DNA of 64,000 bases from HGM04593 sp045636125 (GTDB lineage Bacteria > Bacteroidota > Bacteroidia > Bacteroidales > Bacteroidaceae), in the NCBI GenBank assembly GCA_045636125.1, contig JAZTWX010000011.1:1-64000 (forward strand), read 5' to 3'. Each line of letters begins with the position of its first letter. Within the stretch, counting starts at the first letter, position 1. Of this stretch, positions 27,033-34,885 are shown piece by piece. The translations under genes and the position numbers were made by a program. The notes under the pieces were generated by a model. That model saw only the letters and a program-made list of their open reading frames with translations, was not told the origin of the DNA and ran no database searches.

Positions 27033-28130
27033 ATGAGCGAAAAACGCAAAATTCGCGTTGGTATAACACAAGGAGATATCAACGGCATAGGATACGAGAT
27101 AATTTTCAAGACATTCTCCACCCCCGAGATGTTCGAAATATGCACCCCCATAGTATACGGTTCACCCAAGGCTGCAGCCTACCACCGCAAGGCCCTTGAA
27201 ATGGAAACAGGCTACAACGCTGTGGAGAACCTCAACGATATTATGGACGGCAAGCTCAATATCATAAACTGCAACAGCGACGAACTGCGCATAGAGCTTG
27301 GCAACACCACAAAAGAGGCAGGGCTTGCAGCTTTTGAAGCACTCGAGAGAGCCGTCAGGGACTACAAGGAGGGCAAAATCGATGTTCTTGTTACAGCACC
27401 CATAAACAAAAGCACCATACAGAACGACGATTTTCACTTCCCCGGCCACACCGAATACCTGCAGGAGCGTTGCGGCGGCGACGAAAAATCGCTTATGCTC
27501 CTTTGCAGCGGCAGCCTGCGCGTAGCAGTTGCAACATCGCACCTTGCCTTGCGCGATGTTCCTGCAGCCATAACCCCAGAACTCCTGGAGGAGAAACTCA
27601 CAATTCTCAACCGCAGCCTTGTAGAGGATTTCAACATCGACGCCCCCAAGATTGCAGTGCTCTCGCTCAACCCCCACGCCGGCGACAACGGCCTTTTGGG
27701 CAACGAGGAGATTGAGACAATAACACCCACCATAAGAAAGATGAACGACAGTGGCATCTTCTGCTACGGCCCCTTTGCAGCCGACGGCTTTATGGGCAGC
27801 GGCAACTACAACCGCTTCGACGCAATCCTGGCAATGTACCACGACCAGGGCCTCGCACCCTTGAAGGCTCTCGGTATGAACGATGGGATAAACTTCACCG
27901 CCGGCCTCTCCATTGTGCGCACATCGCCCGCCCACGGCGTTGCCTACGACATTGCAGGCAAGGGCCTTGCCGACGAGAACTCCTTCCGCCAGGCAATTTA
28001 CGCAGCCATCGACATCTTCCGCAACCGTAAAATGTACAACGAGGCTCGCCGCCGTCCCTTGCAGAAACTCTATTTTGAAAAGCGCGACGACAGCAACCGC
28101 TTGAACCTGCAACAGAGCGACAACGACTGA
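27033..28130 (+). CDS. pdxA: 4-hydroxythreonine-4-phosphate dehydrogenase
   Basis: A 365-residue NAD-dependent enzyme of pyridoxal phosphate synthesis; it oxidises 4-phosphohydroxy-L-threonine, and the product condenses in the PdxJ reaction. Signatures are GDINGIGYE at the N-terminus, TAPINKSTIQ, FPGHTEYL with a metal-binding His, LNPHAGDNGLLGNEE, and AMYHDQGLAPLK with a second metal-binding His. I start at ATG 27033 (MSEKRKIRVGITQG), 13 bases after the DUF4837 stop; the frame upstream lies inside that gene. It is followed by one base of spacing and the nucleotidyltransferase gene. Confidence 0.94.
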   Translation: MSEKRKIRVGITQGDINGIGYEIIFKTFSTPEMFEICTPIVYGSPKAAAYHRKALEMETGYNAVENLNDIMDGKLNIINCNSDELRIELGNTTKEAGLAAFEALERAVRDYKEGKIDVLVTAPINKSTIQNDDFHFPGHTEYLQERCGGDEKSLMLLCSGSLRVAVATSHLALRDVPAAITPELLEEKLTILNRSLVEDFNIDAPKIAVLSLNPHAGDNGLLGNEEIETITPTIRKMNDSGIFCYGPFAADGFMGSGNYNRFDAILAMYHDQGLAPLKALGMNDGINFTAGLSIVRTSPAHGVAYDIAGKGLADENSFRQAIYAAIDIFRNRKMYNEARRRPLQKLYFEKRDDSNRLNLQQSDND

Positions 28131-28131
28131 T

Positions 28132-28833
28132 ATGAAATTTGCGATAATAGCAGCAGGAGAGGGCTCGCGCCTTGCAAGTGAAGGCATAAAAAGCCCCAAG
28201 CCCTTAATTCAACTACAAGGCGTTCCCATCATAGAACGCCTTGTAAAAATTTTTATGCGCAACAATGCAAGCAGCATAAGCATAATAATAAACAAGCAGC
28301 AGCCGCAGACACAGGAGCTGCTGCAGAAGCTGCAGGAGCGTTACCCCATAAACCTAGTGATTGAGGACACGCCAAGTTCAATGCACAGCCTGCACGCACT
28401 TGCGCCTCACCTGCAGGGCGAAGAGAAATTCTGCCTCACCACGGTGGACACGCTCTTCAAAGAGTATGAATTTGCAAACTACATTGCTCTGCTGCAGAAT
28501 TTCGAGGGCGACGGCATAATGGCAGTAACCGACTATATCGACGACGAAAAACCACTCTATGTCGACACCGACAGCACCCTGCGCATTACCGCATTCAGCG
28601 ACAAGCGCAACCCAGGCAACCGCTACATTTCGGGCGGTATATACGGTCTTTCGCCCCGCGCACTGCAAACACTCGCGCACTGCATTGAACAGGGCGAGGC
28701 ACGTATGCGCAATTTCCAGCGCGCCCTCATTGCCGACGGCTTCAACCTGAAAGCGCACCCCTTTGGGAAGATAATCGACATTGACCACGCCGACGACATT
28801 GCGAAGGCCGAAAAATTCCTTGCCGAAGAATGA
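28132..28833 (+). CDS. Sugar/polyol-phosphate nucleotidyltransferase
   Basis: A 233-residue single-domain nucleotidyltransferase. The pyrophosphorylase signature is at the very N-terminus (FAIIAAGEGSRLASEGIKSP with KPLIQLQGVPIIERLV), and the metal-binding Asp is probably in LTTVDTLF. Such enzymes couple CTP or another NTP to a sugar-, alditol- or inositol-phosphate, releasing pyrophosphate. It starts one base after pdxA and overlaps the ATP-grasp gene by four bases (ATGA). With the CDP-alcohol phosphotransferase downstream, I infer that it makes a CDP-activated polyol or inositol. The nucleotide and the substrate are not fixed by sequence. Confidence 0.8.
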   Translation: MKFAIIAAGEGSRLASEGIKSPKPLIQLQGVPIIERLVKIFMRNNASSISIIINKQQPQTQELLQKLQERYPINLVIEDTPSSMHSLHALAPHLQGEEKFCLTTVDTLFKEYEFANYIALLQNFEGDGIMAVTDYIDDEKPLYVDTDSTLRITAFSDKRNPGNRYISGGIYGLSPRALQTLAHCIEQGEARMRNFQRALIADGFNLKAHPFGKIIDIDHADDIAKAEKFLAEE

Positions 28834-29648
28834 AGATAGCAACCATTGCCCGCGACGCCGAGCACTCACCGCAAATGCAGACAAACGACGCAGCCATTCT
28901 CGCCTGTGTCGAGAGGGAGCTTGCCGCTGCCGGGCACCGGGTTCATAGGATATCACCCGCAGAACTTTCCTGCAACAATTACGACATTGTGGTGCATATG
29001 TCTCGCACCCCCGCCACCCTGCAACTGCTTGAGGAGGCCGAAGCACGTGGCTGCACAGTGGTCAACAGCCCGGTCTCCGTGAGAAACTGCTCACGCACGG
29101 CGCTGGTAAAGATTCTGCAAGAGAACAATATTCCGCAACCACCGTTCACCACAGGAAACGGTGTGCACCTTGCGCAATACCCCTGCTGGGTAAAAAAGGG
29201 CGAGGGCTGGTCAACAGCCAAAGGCGATGTTGCCTTTGCGCCCGACAAAGAGAGCGCAGCCGCGGCTGTGGAAAGAATAAAGAAAGAGCACGCCTGCGAC
29301 AGCGTTGTGTGCAGCCACATTGCCGGCGACATTATAAAATTCTACGGCGTGGGCAACAGTTTCTTCACCCACTCCTACCCGCAGCCGGGAAAGACAAAAT
29401 TCAACCTCGAAGCCATCAACGGCACACCGCAGTACCACCCCTTCGACAGCGACACGCTCGCGCACATTGCAGCAAAGGCGGCACGCGCACTGGGGCTTAC
29501 AATATTCGGCGGCGATGCAATAATAACCGCACAAGGCGAAATTTTCATCATCGACATTAACGATTTTCCAAGCTTTTCGGCCGTGCGCAAAGAGGCCGCT
29601 GCACAAATAGCAAAAACAGTAATAAACACAAAACCAAAAAGCGAATGA
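28830..29648 (+). CDS. ATP-grasp family enzyme
   Basis: A 272-residue protein with an ATP-grasp fold. The N-terminal pre-ATP-grasp region (IATIARDAEHSPQMQTND, VVHMSRTP) leads to an ATP-binding segment with YPCWVKKGEGWSTAKGDVAF and ends with the metal-binding acidic/Asn pattern AIITAQGEIFIIDINDFPSF. ATP-grasp enzymes activate a carboxylate as acylphosphate and join it to an amine, thiol or hydroxyl. It overlaps its neighbours on both sides by four bases, so it is very likely in the same pathway. The carboxylate and acceptor are unknown. Confidence 0.78.
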   Translation: MKIATIARDAEHSPQMQTNDAAILACVERELAAAGHRVHRISPAELSCNNYDIVVHMSRTPATLQLLEEAEARGCTVVNSPVSVRNCSRTALVKILQENNIPQPPFTTGNGVHLAQYPCWVKKGEGWSTAKGDVAFAPDKESAAAAVERIKKEHACDSVVCSHIAGDIIKFYGVGNSFFTHSYPQPGKTKFNLEAINGTPQYHPFDSDTLAHIAAKAARALGLTIFGGDAIITAQGEIFIIDINDFPSFSAVRKEAAAQIAKTVINTKPKSE

Positions 29649-30598
29649 GAGAGGAAGAGAAAAAGATGTACGAAGCATCAATAAAATCGCACGACACCGA
29701 GGAGTTTCTCGATATGTGGTTCTACCGCCCGCTGGGCTTCCGTTGCGCGCTCTTTTTCCGCAACCGCGGCATACACCCCAACGCAATTACTATAGCATCG
29801 ATATTCCTGGGCATTGCAGCAGGCGTCTGCTTCTACCAAGAGAGCCTGCGCTGGAACATTCTGGGCATTCTGCTGCTCATGTGGGCCAACCTCTACGACA
29901 GCACCGACGGACAGCTGGCACGCATCACCGGACAAAAGACCCGCTGGGGACGCATTCTCGACGGCTTTGCCGGCGACTGCTGGTTCTTCTGCATCTATTT
30001 TGCGATAGCCGCGCGTGAGACCTTCCGCCCCATCCCCTTTGCCCCGGAACACGAGTGGGGAGCCCTCATATGGATTCTCTGCTCATTCTGCGGTTTCTGG
30101 ATACACGGCTCGCAATGCCAGCTTGCCGACTACTACCGCAACATCCACCTCTATTTCATACAGGAGAACAATGGCAACGAATTCCACAACTCCATAGCAC
30201 AACGTGCCGAATATGCAGCCACCCCCTGGAGAGGCAATTTTGTGTGGAAAATATTCCTCACCGCCTATATAGCCTACGTAGAGAACCAGGAGCGTATGTC
30301 GCCCGCTTTCCAAAAATTCATAAAGACCGTGCAAGAGCGTTACGGTACGAACATCCCCAAGCAGTTGCGCGATGAATTCCGCCGCGGGAGTCTGCCGCTT
30401 ATGAAATACACCAACATCCTCACATTCAACTCCCGAGCCATTATGCTCTGTTTTTCAATGCTCATTGGCGAGCTGTGGTGCTACCTCATATTCGAGATTG
30501 TGGTGCTTATGGCGTTGTTCATCTATATGCGGTTCCGCCACGAAACACTGTGCAAAAAACTCACAAAGAAAATTCTCGGAGGCTATGAATTCAATTAA
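29645..30598 (+). CDS. CDP-alcohol phosphatidyltransferase family membrane protein
   Basis: A 317-residue integral membrane enzyme that should displace CMP from a CDP-linked alcohol with a second alcohol. The active-site run is at residues 85-111: D85, D88, G89, A92, R93, G102, D106, then D111. The consensus puts the last Asp three residues after the previous one (position 110); here position 110 is Gly and Asp follows one later. The CDP-binding half is intact. A soluble insertion (residues 150-235) and several membrane helices follow. It overlaps the ATP-grasp gene by four bases and the HAD gene by 14. Confidence 0.82.
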   Translation: MREEEKKMYEASIKSHDTEEFLDMWFYRPLGFRCALFFRNRGIHPNAITIASIFLGIAAGVCFYQESLRWNILGILLLMWANLYDSTDGQLARITGQKTRWGRILDGFAGDCWFFCIYFAIAARETFRPIPFAPEHEWGALIWILCSFCGFWIHGSQCQLADYYRNIHLYFIQENNGNEFHNSIAQRAEYAATPWRGNFVWKIFLTAYIAYVENQERMSPAFQKFIKTVQERYGTNIPKQLRDEFRRGSLPLMKYTNILTFNSRAIMLCFSMLIGELWCYLIFEIVVLMALFIYMRFRHETLCKKLTKKILGGYEFN

Positions 30599-31298
30599 AG
30601 GCATAATATTCGACTACGGCGGCACCATCGACACCAACGGCATACACTGGGGCGAGGTCATCTGGGAACAATACCTTAAGGCCGGCATCGACATCGACCG
30701 CGAGCTCTACCGCGCAGCATACGTTCACGCCGAAAGAGCCCTTGCCGCACAGCGCATAATAATGCCCGACGACACCTTCCGCACCCTGCTCGACAAGAAA
30801 ATTGCACAGCAATTCGCTTTTCTGCAACAGCAACCCGCAGCACCGCAAACAACAGTGGAACAACAGAAAGAGGTGGCGCGCCTGTGCTACGAAAAGGTCC
30901 TTTTAACACTGCGCACCACCTGCGGCATTGTAGAAAAGCTATCACGCAACTATCCCCTGGTGCTTGTAACCAACTTCTACGGCAATATGCCGGTTGTGCT
31001 CAAGGAATTCTCGCTCGACAGATTTTTCCCCACAATAATAGAATCGTCGGTAGTGGGGCTGCGCAAGCCCGACCCGCAGCTCTTCGCCCTCGGAGTAGAA
31101 GCCATAGGTCTCGCGCCTGAAGAGATTCTTGTTGTGGGCGATTCTTACCGCAAGGACATTCACCCCGCACGTACCCTCGGCTGCAAAGCCGTGTGGCTTA
31201 AAAAAGTATGCTGGGCCGACGAGCCTATAATCCCCGGAGCAGAACCCACCGCAATAATAGAGTCGCTCGAAGAGCTACCACCGCTACTCGCCCGCTGA
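30585..31298 (+). CDS. HAD-superfamily hydrolase-like protein
   Basis: A 237-residue HAD protein. Motif I is FDYGGTID (Asp10 nucleophile), motif II is LVTNFYGN, the Lys motif is GLRKPDPQLF, and the acidic motif IV is VVGDSYRKDI. The second Asp of the usual DxD in motif I is replaced by Gly12, so the normal acid/base of phosphatases is missing. It starts at ATG 30585 inside the end of the CDP-alcohol transferase gene; upstream in-frame codons only translate that gene in another frame. By context it could remove phosphate from a polyol-phosphate intermediate. Confidence 0.82.
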   Translation: MNSIKGIIFDYGGTIDTNGIHWGEVIWEQYLKAGIDIDRELYRAAYVHAERALAAQRIIMPDDTFRTLLDKKIAQQFAFLQQQPAAPQTTVEQQKEVARLCYEKVLLTLRTTCGIVEKLSRNYPLVLVTNFYGNMPVVLKEFSLDRFFPTIIESSVVGLRKPDPQLFALGVEAIGLAPEEILVVGDSYRKDIHPARTLGCKAVWLKKVCWADEPIIPGAEPTAIIESLEELPPLLAR

Positions 31299-31362
31299 CA
31301 CAAGGCAGCCGAACCAAAAGGCGACATATTCGTTTATAATAGGTAACCAAAAATAAATACCC

Positions 31363-32652
31363 ATGAAACGAATAACCCCAATGCTCACCGCACTGTTGCT
31401 CACCCTGCAAAGTGCAACGGCACAAGTATCCCCCAATAACTATTCACTGCAACACAAGGACAGCAGCTGGTACGTCACGCTCCACTACGACATTGAAAAG
31501 GTACCATCGAACGCCGGTATGATTGTAGTCACCCACCTGTGCAACGCCGACACTTGCATTAGCTCGGCCGCACAATATTTCCAGGGCAAGAAATACAACA
31601 AACGCTATGTAAAAAGGCACGGGCACGCGCCCCACATACACAATGCCGGGAACAACGAATGCACCATTGTATTGCCCGAAGAGTATGCTAGCGACACCAT
31701 CTGGGGCATAACATACAGCGAGTACAGCGACAAGAACGGGACAACCTTTGCACTCGACACAATGAGCATTGCGCTGCCACCCGCACCCTCGTTCAGTTGC
31801 CACAGAGTAGCCGCCGCAAGCACCATTGCCGACCACATTGCCCGCGAACACCCATATGTAAAAAGCATAAGCCACTACACCCCGCTGCAGGACAAAGCCA
31901 CCAACGCCCCCACCAGGCAGATAGTGCGCTACCGAACCAACAGCGCCCTCCTCAACACCAACTATATGCGCAATGCAAAGACAATCGAAGAGATAATGGC
32001 GGTAATAAACAGCATTATGGCCGACAGCACCACCACAGTGGAGGGCGTGCAGATAGTGGGCTACAACTCCCCCGATGCCTACGAAGCGGGCAGCCGCCAG
32101 CTGGGCTACCAACGCGCCATTGCCCTGCGCGACCACATACGCAAGCAGCACCACCTGCCACAAAAGGTGTTCGAGGTTGCCGACGGCGGCAGCAACTGGT
32201 CGCAGATATATAACGACATTGCAGCCCTTTCACTCCCCCACGGCGACAGCCTCATAACTATGCTCAAGCGCGAGCCCTCCCCCACCAAGCGCGAACTTTT
32301 GCTGCGCAAATACGACAACGGACACATTTACAACGAACTCGCACGCGCCTCTTTTGCCAAGCACCGCGCAGCCGCCGTCAACGCCATCTACTACCATAAC
32401 AAGCCCGACAGCGCAGCAATTGCCGTGAACAACGCAATAAACGAACTGCTTACCAACCCCACCCCCGACTATCACAAGATAGCCCACACACTGCGCAAAT
32501 ACAGAAACGACCCCCGCGTGCTCAACCTGCAGGGAGTGATAGACTACCGTCGGCACCACCGCCACGCAGCCGAAAAAGCCTTCACAAAAGCAGCAGCAAT
32601 GGGCGACGAGCAGGCCGCAGTTAACCTTATTATAATAAGCAACAACAAATAA
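31363..32652 (+). CDS. Secreted OmpA-like-domain protein with TPR-like tail
   Basis: A 429-residue exported protein. The signal peptide (KRITPMLTALLLTLQSATAQ) is followed by a beta-rich domain (residues 25-150). A region at about 195-270 has an OmpA-C-like pattern (VEGVQIVGYNSPDAYEAGSR then RAIALRDHI), which in other proteins binds peptidoglycan. The last 80 residues are helical and end with an Ala-rich repeat resembling a TPR (HAAEKAFTKAAAMGDEQAAV). The layout resembles the DUF3868-type proteins of Bacteroidales fimbria loci, but no fimbrillin genes are present here. The function remains open. Confidence 0.6.
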   Translation: MKRITPMLTALLLTLQSATAQVSPNNYSLQHKDSSWYVTLHYDIEKVPSNAGMIVVTHLCNADTCISSAAQYFQGKKYNKRYVKRHGHAPHIHNAGNNECTIVLPEEYASDTIWGITYSEYSDKNGTTFALDTMSIALPPAPSFSCHRVAAASTIADHIAREHPYVKSISHYTPLQDKATNAPTRQIVRYRTNSALLNTNYMRNAKTIEEIMAVINSIMADSTTTVEGVQIVGYNSPDAYEAGSRQLGYQRAIALRDHIRKQHHLPQKVFEVADGGSNWSQIYNDIAALSLPHGDSLITMLKREPSPTKRELLLRKYDNGHIYNELARASFAKHRAAAVNAIYYHNKPDSAAIAVNNAINELLTNPTPDYHKIAHTLRKYRNDPRVLNLQGVIDYRRHHRHAAEKAFTKAAAMGDEQAAVNLIIISNNK

Positions 32653-32746
32653 CCCACTCGGCAAGGAGCTTTTGAACACCAGTTGTACAAAAATTGCACG
32701 CAAGCCTTAAAAGAGTGCAAAATTCCACACTTTTTTGCACAAACCA

Positions 32747-32778
32747 TTGGTAAGTGTGCAATTTTTCACTTACCTTTG
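32747..32778 (+). promoter_or_regulatory. Promoter of the DUF2147 gene with internal inverted repeat
   Basis: TTGG at 32747-32750 and TACCTTTG at 32771-32778 are spaced 20 bases apart, a near-perfect Bacteroidota promoter, 30 bases before the ATG. GGTAAGTG (32749-32756) and CACTTACC (32767-32774) form a perfect 8-bp inverted repeat spanning from the -33 to the -7 box, suggesting operator control. Confidence 0.65.
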
Positions 32779-32807
32779 TACACAATTTCTTAAAAACATA
32801 GCACAAA

Positions 32808-33263
32808 ATGAAAAAATTAATCTTCACACTCCTGTGGGCAACAATGCTTGCAATGCCCTCTTTTGCACAAAGTATCAACAAAAACGGCGACGAGATTATT
32901 GGTGAATACCTCACCGACCGCGGCGGCAGCAAAAGCAAGGTGCGAGTAACAAAAGAGACCAACGGCACCTATACAGCACAGATTTTCTGGGTTGAGAACC
33001 CTCTCGACAAGAACGGCAACAAACGCAAGGACGTCAACAACCCCGACAAGAACCTGCGTAACGTAGACATCGACAAGGTTGTTATTGTAAAAGGCCTGAA
33101 ATTCGACAAGAGCGAGGGCGAGTGGAACGGCGCAAAGATTTACGACCCCTCAAAAGGTATACGCGTAAATGTGGAAGCCGAGTTTGTCGATGCAAAGAAA
33201 CTCAAACTTTTTGGTAACATTTGGGGCATAGGCACCACCATCTACTGGACTAAACTGAAATAA
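32808..33263 (+). CDS. DUF2147 family secreted protein
   Basis: A 151-residue exported protein. It has a signal peptide (KKLIFTLLWATMLAMPSFAQ) and a single DUF2147 domain with typical DEIIGEYLTDRGGSKSKVRV, AQIFWVENPLDKNG and the end GIGTTIYWTKLK. The family forms small beta-barrel, lipocalin-like folds in the periplasm; its ligand is unknown. It has its own strong promoter with an operator-like inverted repeat. No terminator directly follows; the next 200 bases hold a short repeat element. Confidence 0.85.
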   Translation: MKKLIFTLLWATMLAMPSFAQSINKNGDEIIGEYLTDRGGSKSKVRVTKETNGTYTAQIFWVENPLDKNGNKRKDVNNPDKNLRNVDIDKVVIVKGLKFDKSEGEWNGAKIYDPSKGIRVNVEAEFVDAKKLKLFGNIWGIGTTIYWTKLK

Positions 33264-33311
33264 GCAGAGGACATAACGTCAGTTCGATATAAAATCGTTC
33301 AAATTACGAAC

Positions 33312-33393
33312 CTGTCATCCCGACAGAGCGAAGCGACGAGGGATCTCAAAATATCGAAAAATAAGAGATCTCTCACATACGTTCGAGATGACA
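33312..33393. repeat. Short palindromic dispersed repeat
   Basis: An 82-base imperfect palindrome. TGTCATCCCGACAGAGCGAA at the left is mirrored by CGTTCGAGATGACA at the right, and GAGGGATCTC opposes GAGATCTCTC in the middle. This TGTCATyC...GArATGACA architecture resembles intergenic palindromic elements seen in many Bacteroidota genomes. It is non-coding and lies between two convergent genes. Confidence 0.6.
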
Positions 33394-33468
33394 AGCACAT
33401 CAATTTATTGCGAAAATCTTATATCTAATTCACGTTAATATAGTAAGGTTTTGATTTTAGTAATTAAG

Positions 33469-33504
33469 AAACAGCGTGTTCAAAAATTTTTGAACACGCT
33501 GTTT
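33469..33504. terminator. Perfect palindromic bidirectional terminator
   Basis: A 36-base perfect palindrome with arms 33469-33486 and 33487-33504. The centre is AAAAATTTTT, so the folded stem has a T-run on the 3' side of either strand. It lies 24 bases past the stop of the minus-strand acetyltransferase relic and between convergent genes. Confidence 0.7.
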
Positions 33505-33527
33505 AGGTATATTATGGATAGCTCAAG

Positions 33528-34087
33528 CTATTCCACTCGCTTAATCACACGGCAGGGATTGCCCACTGCCACGCTGCCCGAAGGAATATCGCGTACCACC
33601 ACGCTGCCGGCACCAATTGTAACATTGTCGCCAATGGTGACACCCGGCAGCACCTGCACGCCTGCACCTATCCACACGTTGTTGCCCACGGTAATGGGCT
33701 TGGCATATTCGAGCCCCTTGTTGCGCTGCTCCACGTTTATGGGGTGTCCTGCAGTGTGGAAACCACAGGAGGGACCTATAAATACGTTGTCGCCAAAGGT
33801 TACGGGAGCCGCATCGAGGATTACGAGATTGTGGTTGGCATAAAAATTGCAGCCAAGCGATATATTGTAACCATAGTCGCACCAGAATGAGGGCTCAATG
33901 GTATAGCTGCCGTTGTGCGCCCCACTATTTTTGAAAGCAAGGCAGCACGCTCCTCGTAATTATCGTATGGCATTTGATTGTACTGCGCGCACAGCACTTT
34001 GCATGCATTGCGTTCGGCAATGAGACCGGCATCGTAGTTGGCATCGTAGAGCTCGCCACGCAGCATTTTTTCCTTTTCCGCGTTCAT
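33528..34087 (-). pseudogene. Frameshifted maltose-type O-acetyltransferase
   Basis: A left-handed beta-helix acetyltransferase of the maltose/galactoside acetyltransferase type, broken by one base. The N-terminal Mac domain reads from ATG 34087 (MNAEKEKMLRGELYDANYDA) to SKIVG. The frame then shifts at a run of four C at 33920-33923 and resumes as NGSYTIEPSFWCDYGYNISL, continuing without stops through CGFHTAGHPINV (likely catalytic His), VGNNVWIGAGVQVLPGV and AVGNPCRVIKRVE. One extra C would restore a protein of about 186 residues. Sequence conservation on both sides suggests recent decay or a sequencing error. It lies two bases after pflA. Confidence 0.8.
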
Positions 34088-34089
34088 AA

Positions 34090-34818
34090 TCAATTCACAT
34101 ACACACAAGGGAAATACTCGCAGAAAAGAGCCTTTGCAGCATCGAGCTGCTCGGGGCTGTTCTCCTTCACGCCCTTGAGCTTATATTCCCAGCCAAGAGC
34201 ATCGTATTTGTGCACGCCCAGTGTGTGATAGGGCAGAATCTCGACACGCTGCACCATTTTGTAACCGCCAAGAGCCGTGCCAAGCGCACGGATATCCTCC
34301 TCTATTGCGCTGTACCCCTGAACAAGCACATAACGCAACCAGAAGGGTTTGTTATTCTCCTCCAACCAACGGGCGGTGCGCAGCGTCTGTTCGTTGCTGC
34401 GCTCGGTGAGCAGACGATGACGGTCGGGGTTAAATTGTTTAATGTCGAGCAATACAAGGTCGACAAGCGACAAGAGCTCCTCTACATCCTTGTTCCATAT
34501 ACTGCCATTGGTGTCAATGCACACGTGTATGCCCTGCTCCTTCAAACGCTTTACAAGGGGAATGAGCTCGGCAGCCTGCACTGTGGGTTCTCCACCGCTG
34601 AATGTAACGCCTCCCTTCTTGCCGAAGAAGGCTCTTTCATTCATTGCCATGCGCATAATCTCCTCTATTGAGGTCTCCTCGCTCTCGCCTTTGAGGTCTA
34701 TGGTGTCGGGGTTTGCGCAGTAGAGGCAGCGGAAGTTACAGCCTTGCAGGAATATTACCAATCTGAGGCCGGGGCCGTCGAATGTGCCCATCGACTCGTA
34801 TGAATGTACTCTAATCAT
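34090..34818 (-). CDS. pflA: Pyruvate formate-lyase activating enzyme
   Basis: A 242-residue radical-SAM enzyme that installs the glycyl radical on PflB using SAM and a 4Fe-4S cluster. The cluster motif CX3CX2C is in QGCNFRCLYCANP. The SAM-binding GGE is in VTFSGGEPTVQ, and DTNGS and LDIKQFN are conserved positions. The N-terminus RVHSYESMGTFDGPG is characteristic of PflA. It lies about 70 bases downstream of pflB on the same strand, the usual order. Confidence 0.95.
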   Translation of the reverse strand: MIRVHSYESMGTFDGPGLRLVIFLQGCNFRCLYCANPDTIDLKGESEETSIEEIMRMAMNERAFFGKKGGVTFSGGEPTVQAAELIPLVKRLKEQGIHVCIDTNGSIWNKDVEELLSLVDLVLLDIKQFNPDRHRLLTERSNEQTLRTARWLEENNKPFWLRYVLVQGYSAIEEDIRALGTALGGYKMVQRVEILPYHTLGVHKYDALGWEYKLKGVKENSPEQLDAAKALFCEYFPCVYVN

Positions 34819-34885
34819 TTTTCTTATTCTTCATTAAAAAGCAAAGGCCGACTCACTGCCGGCCTCTGCAATTGTTCTATATGAA

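Noticed and set aside
27162..28199. A 345-codon minus-strand frame
   Set aside because: It is antisense to pdxA, composed of Val/Cys/Ala-rich sequence with no motif, and is a shadow of that gene.
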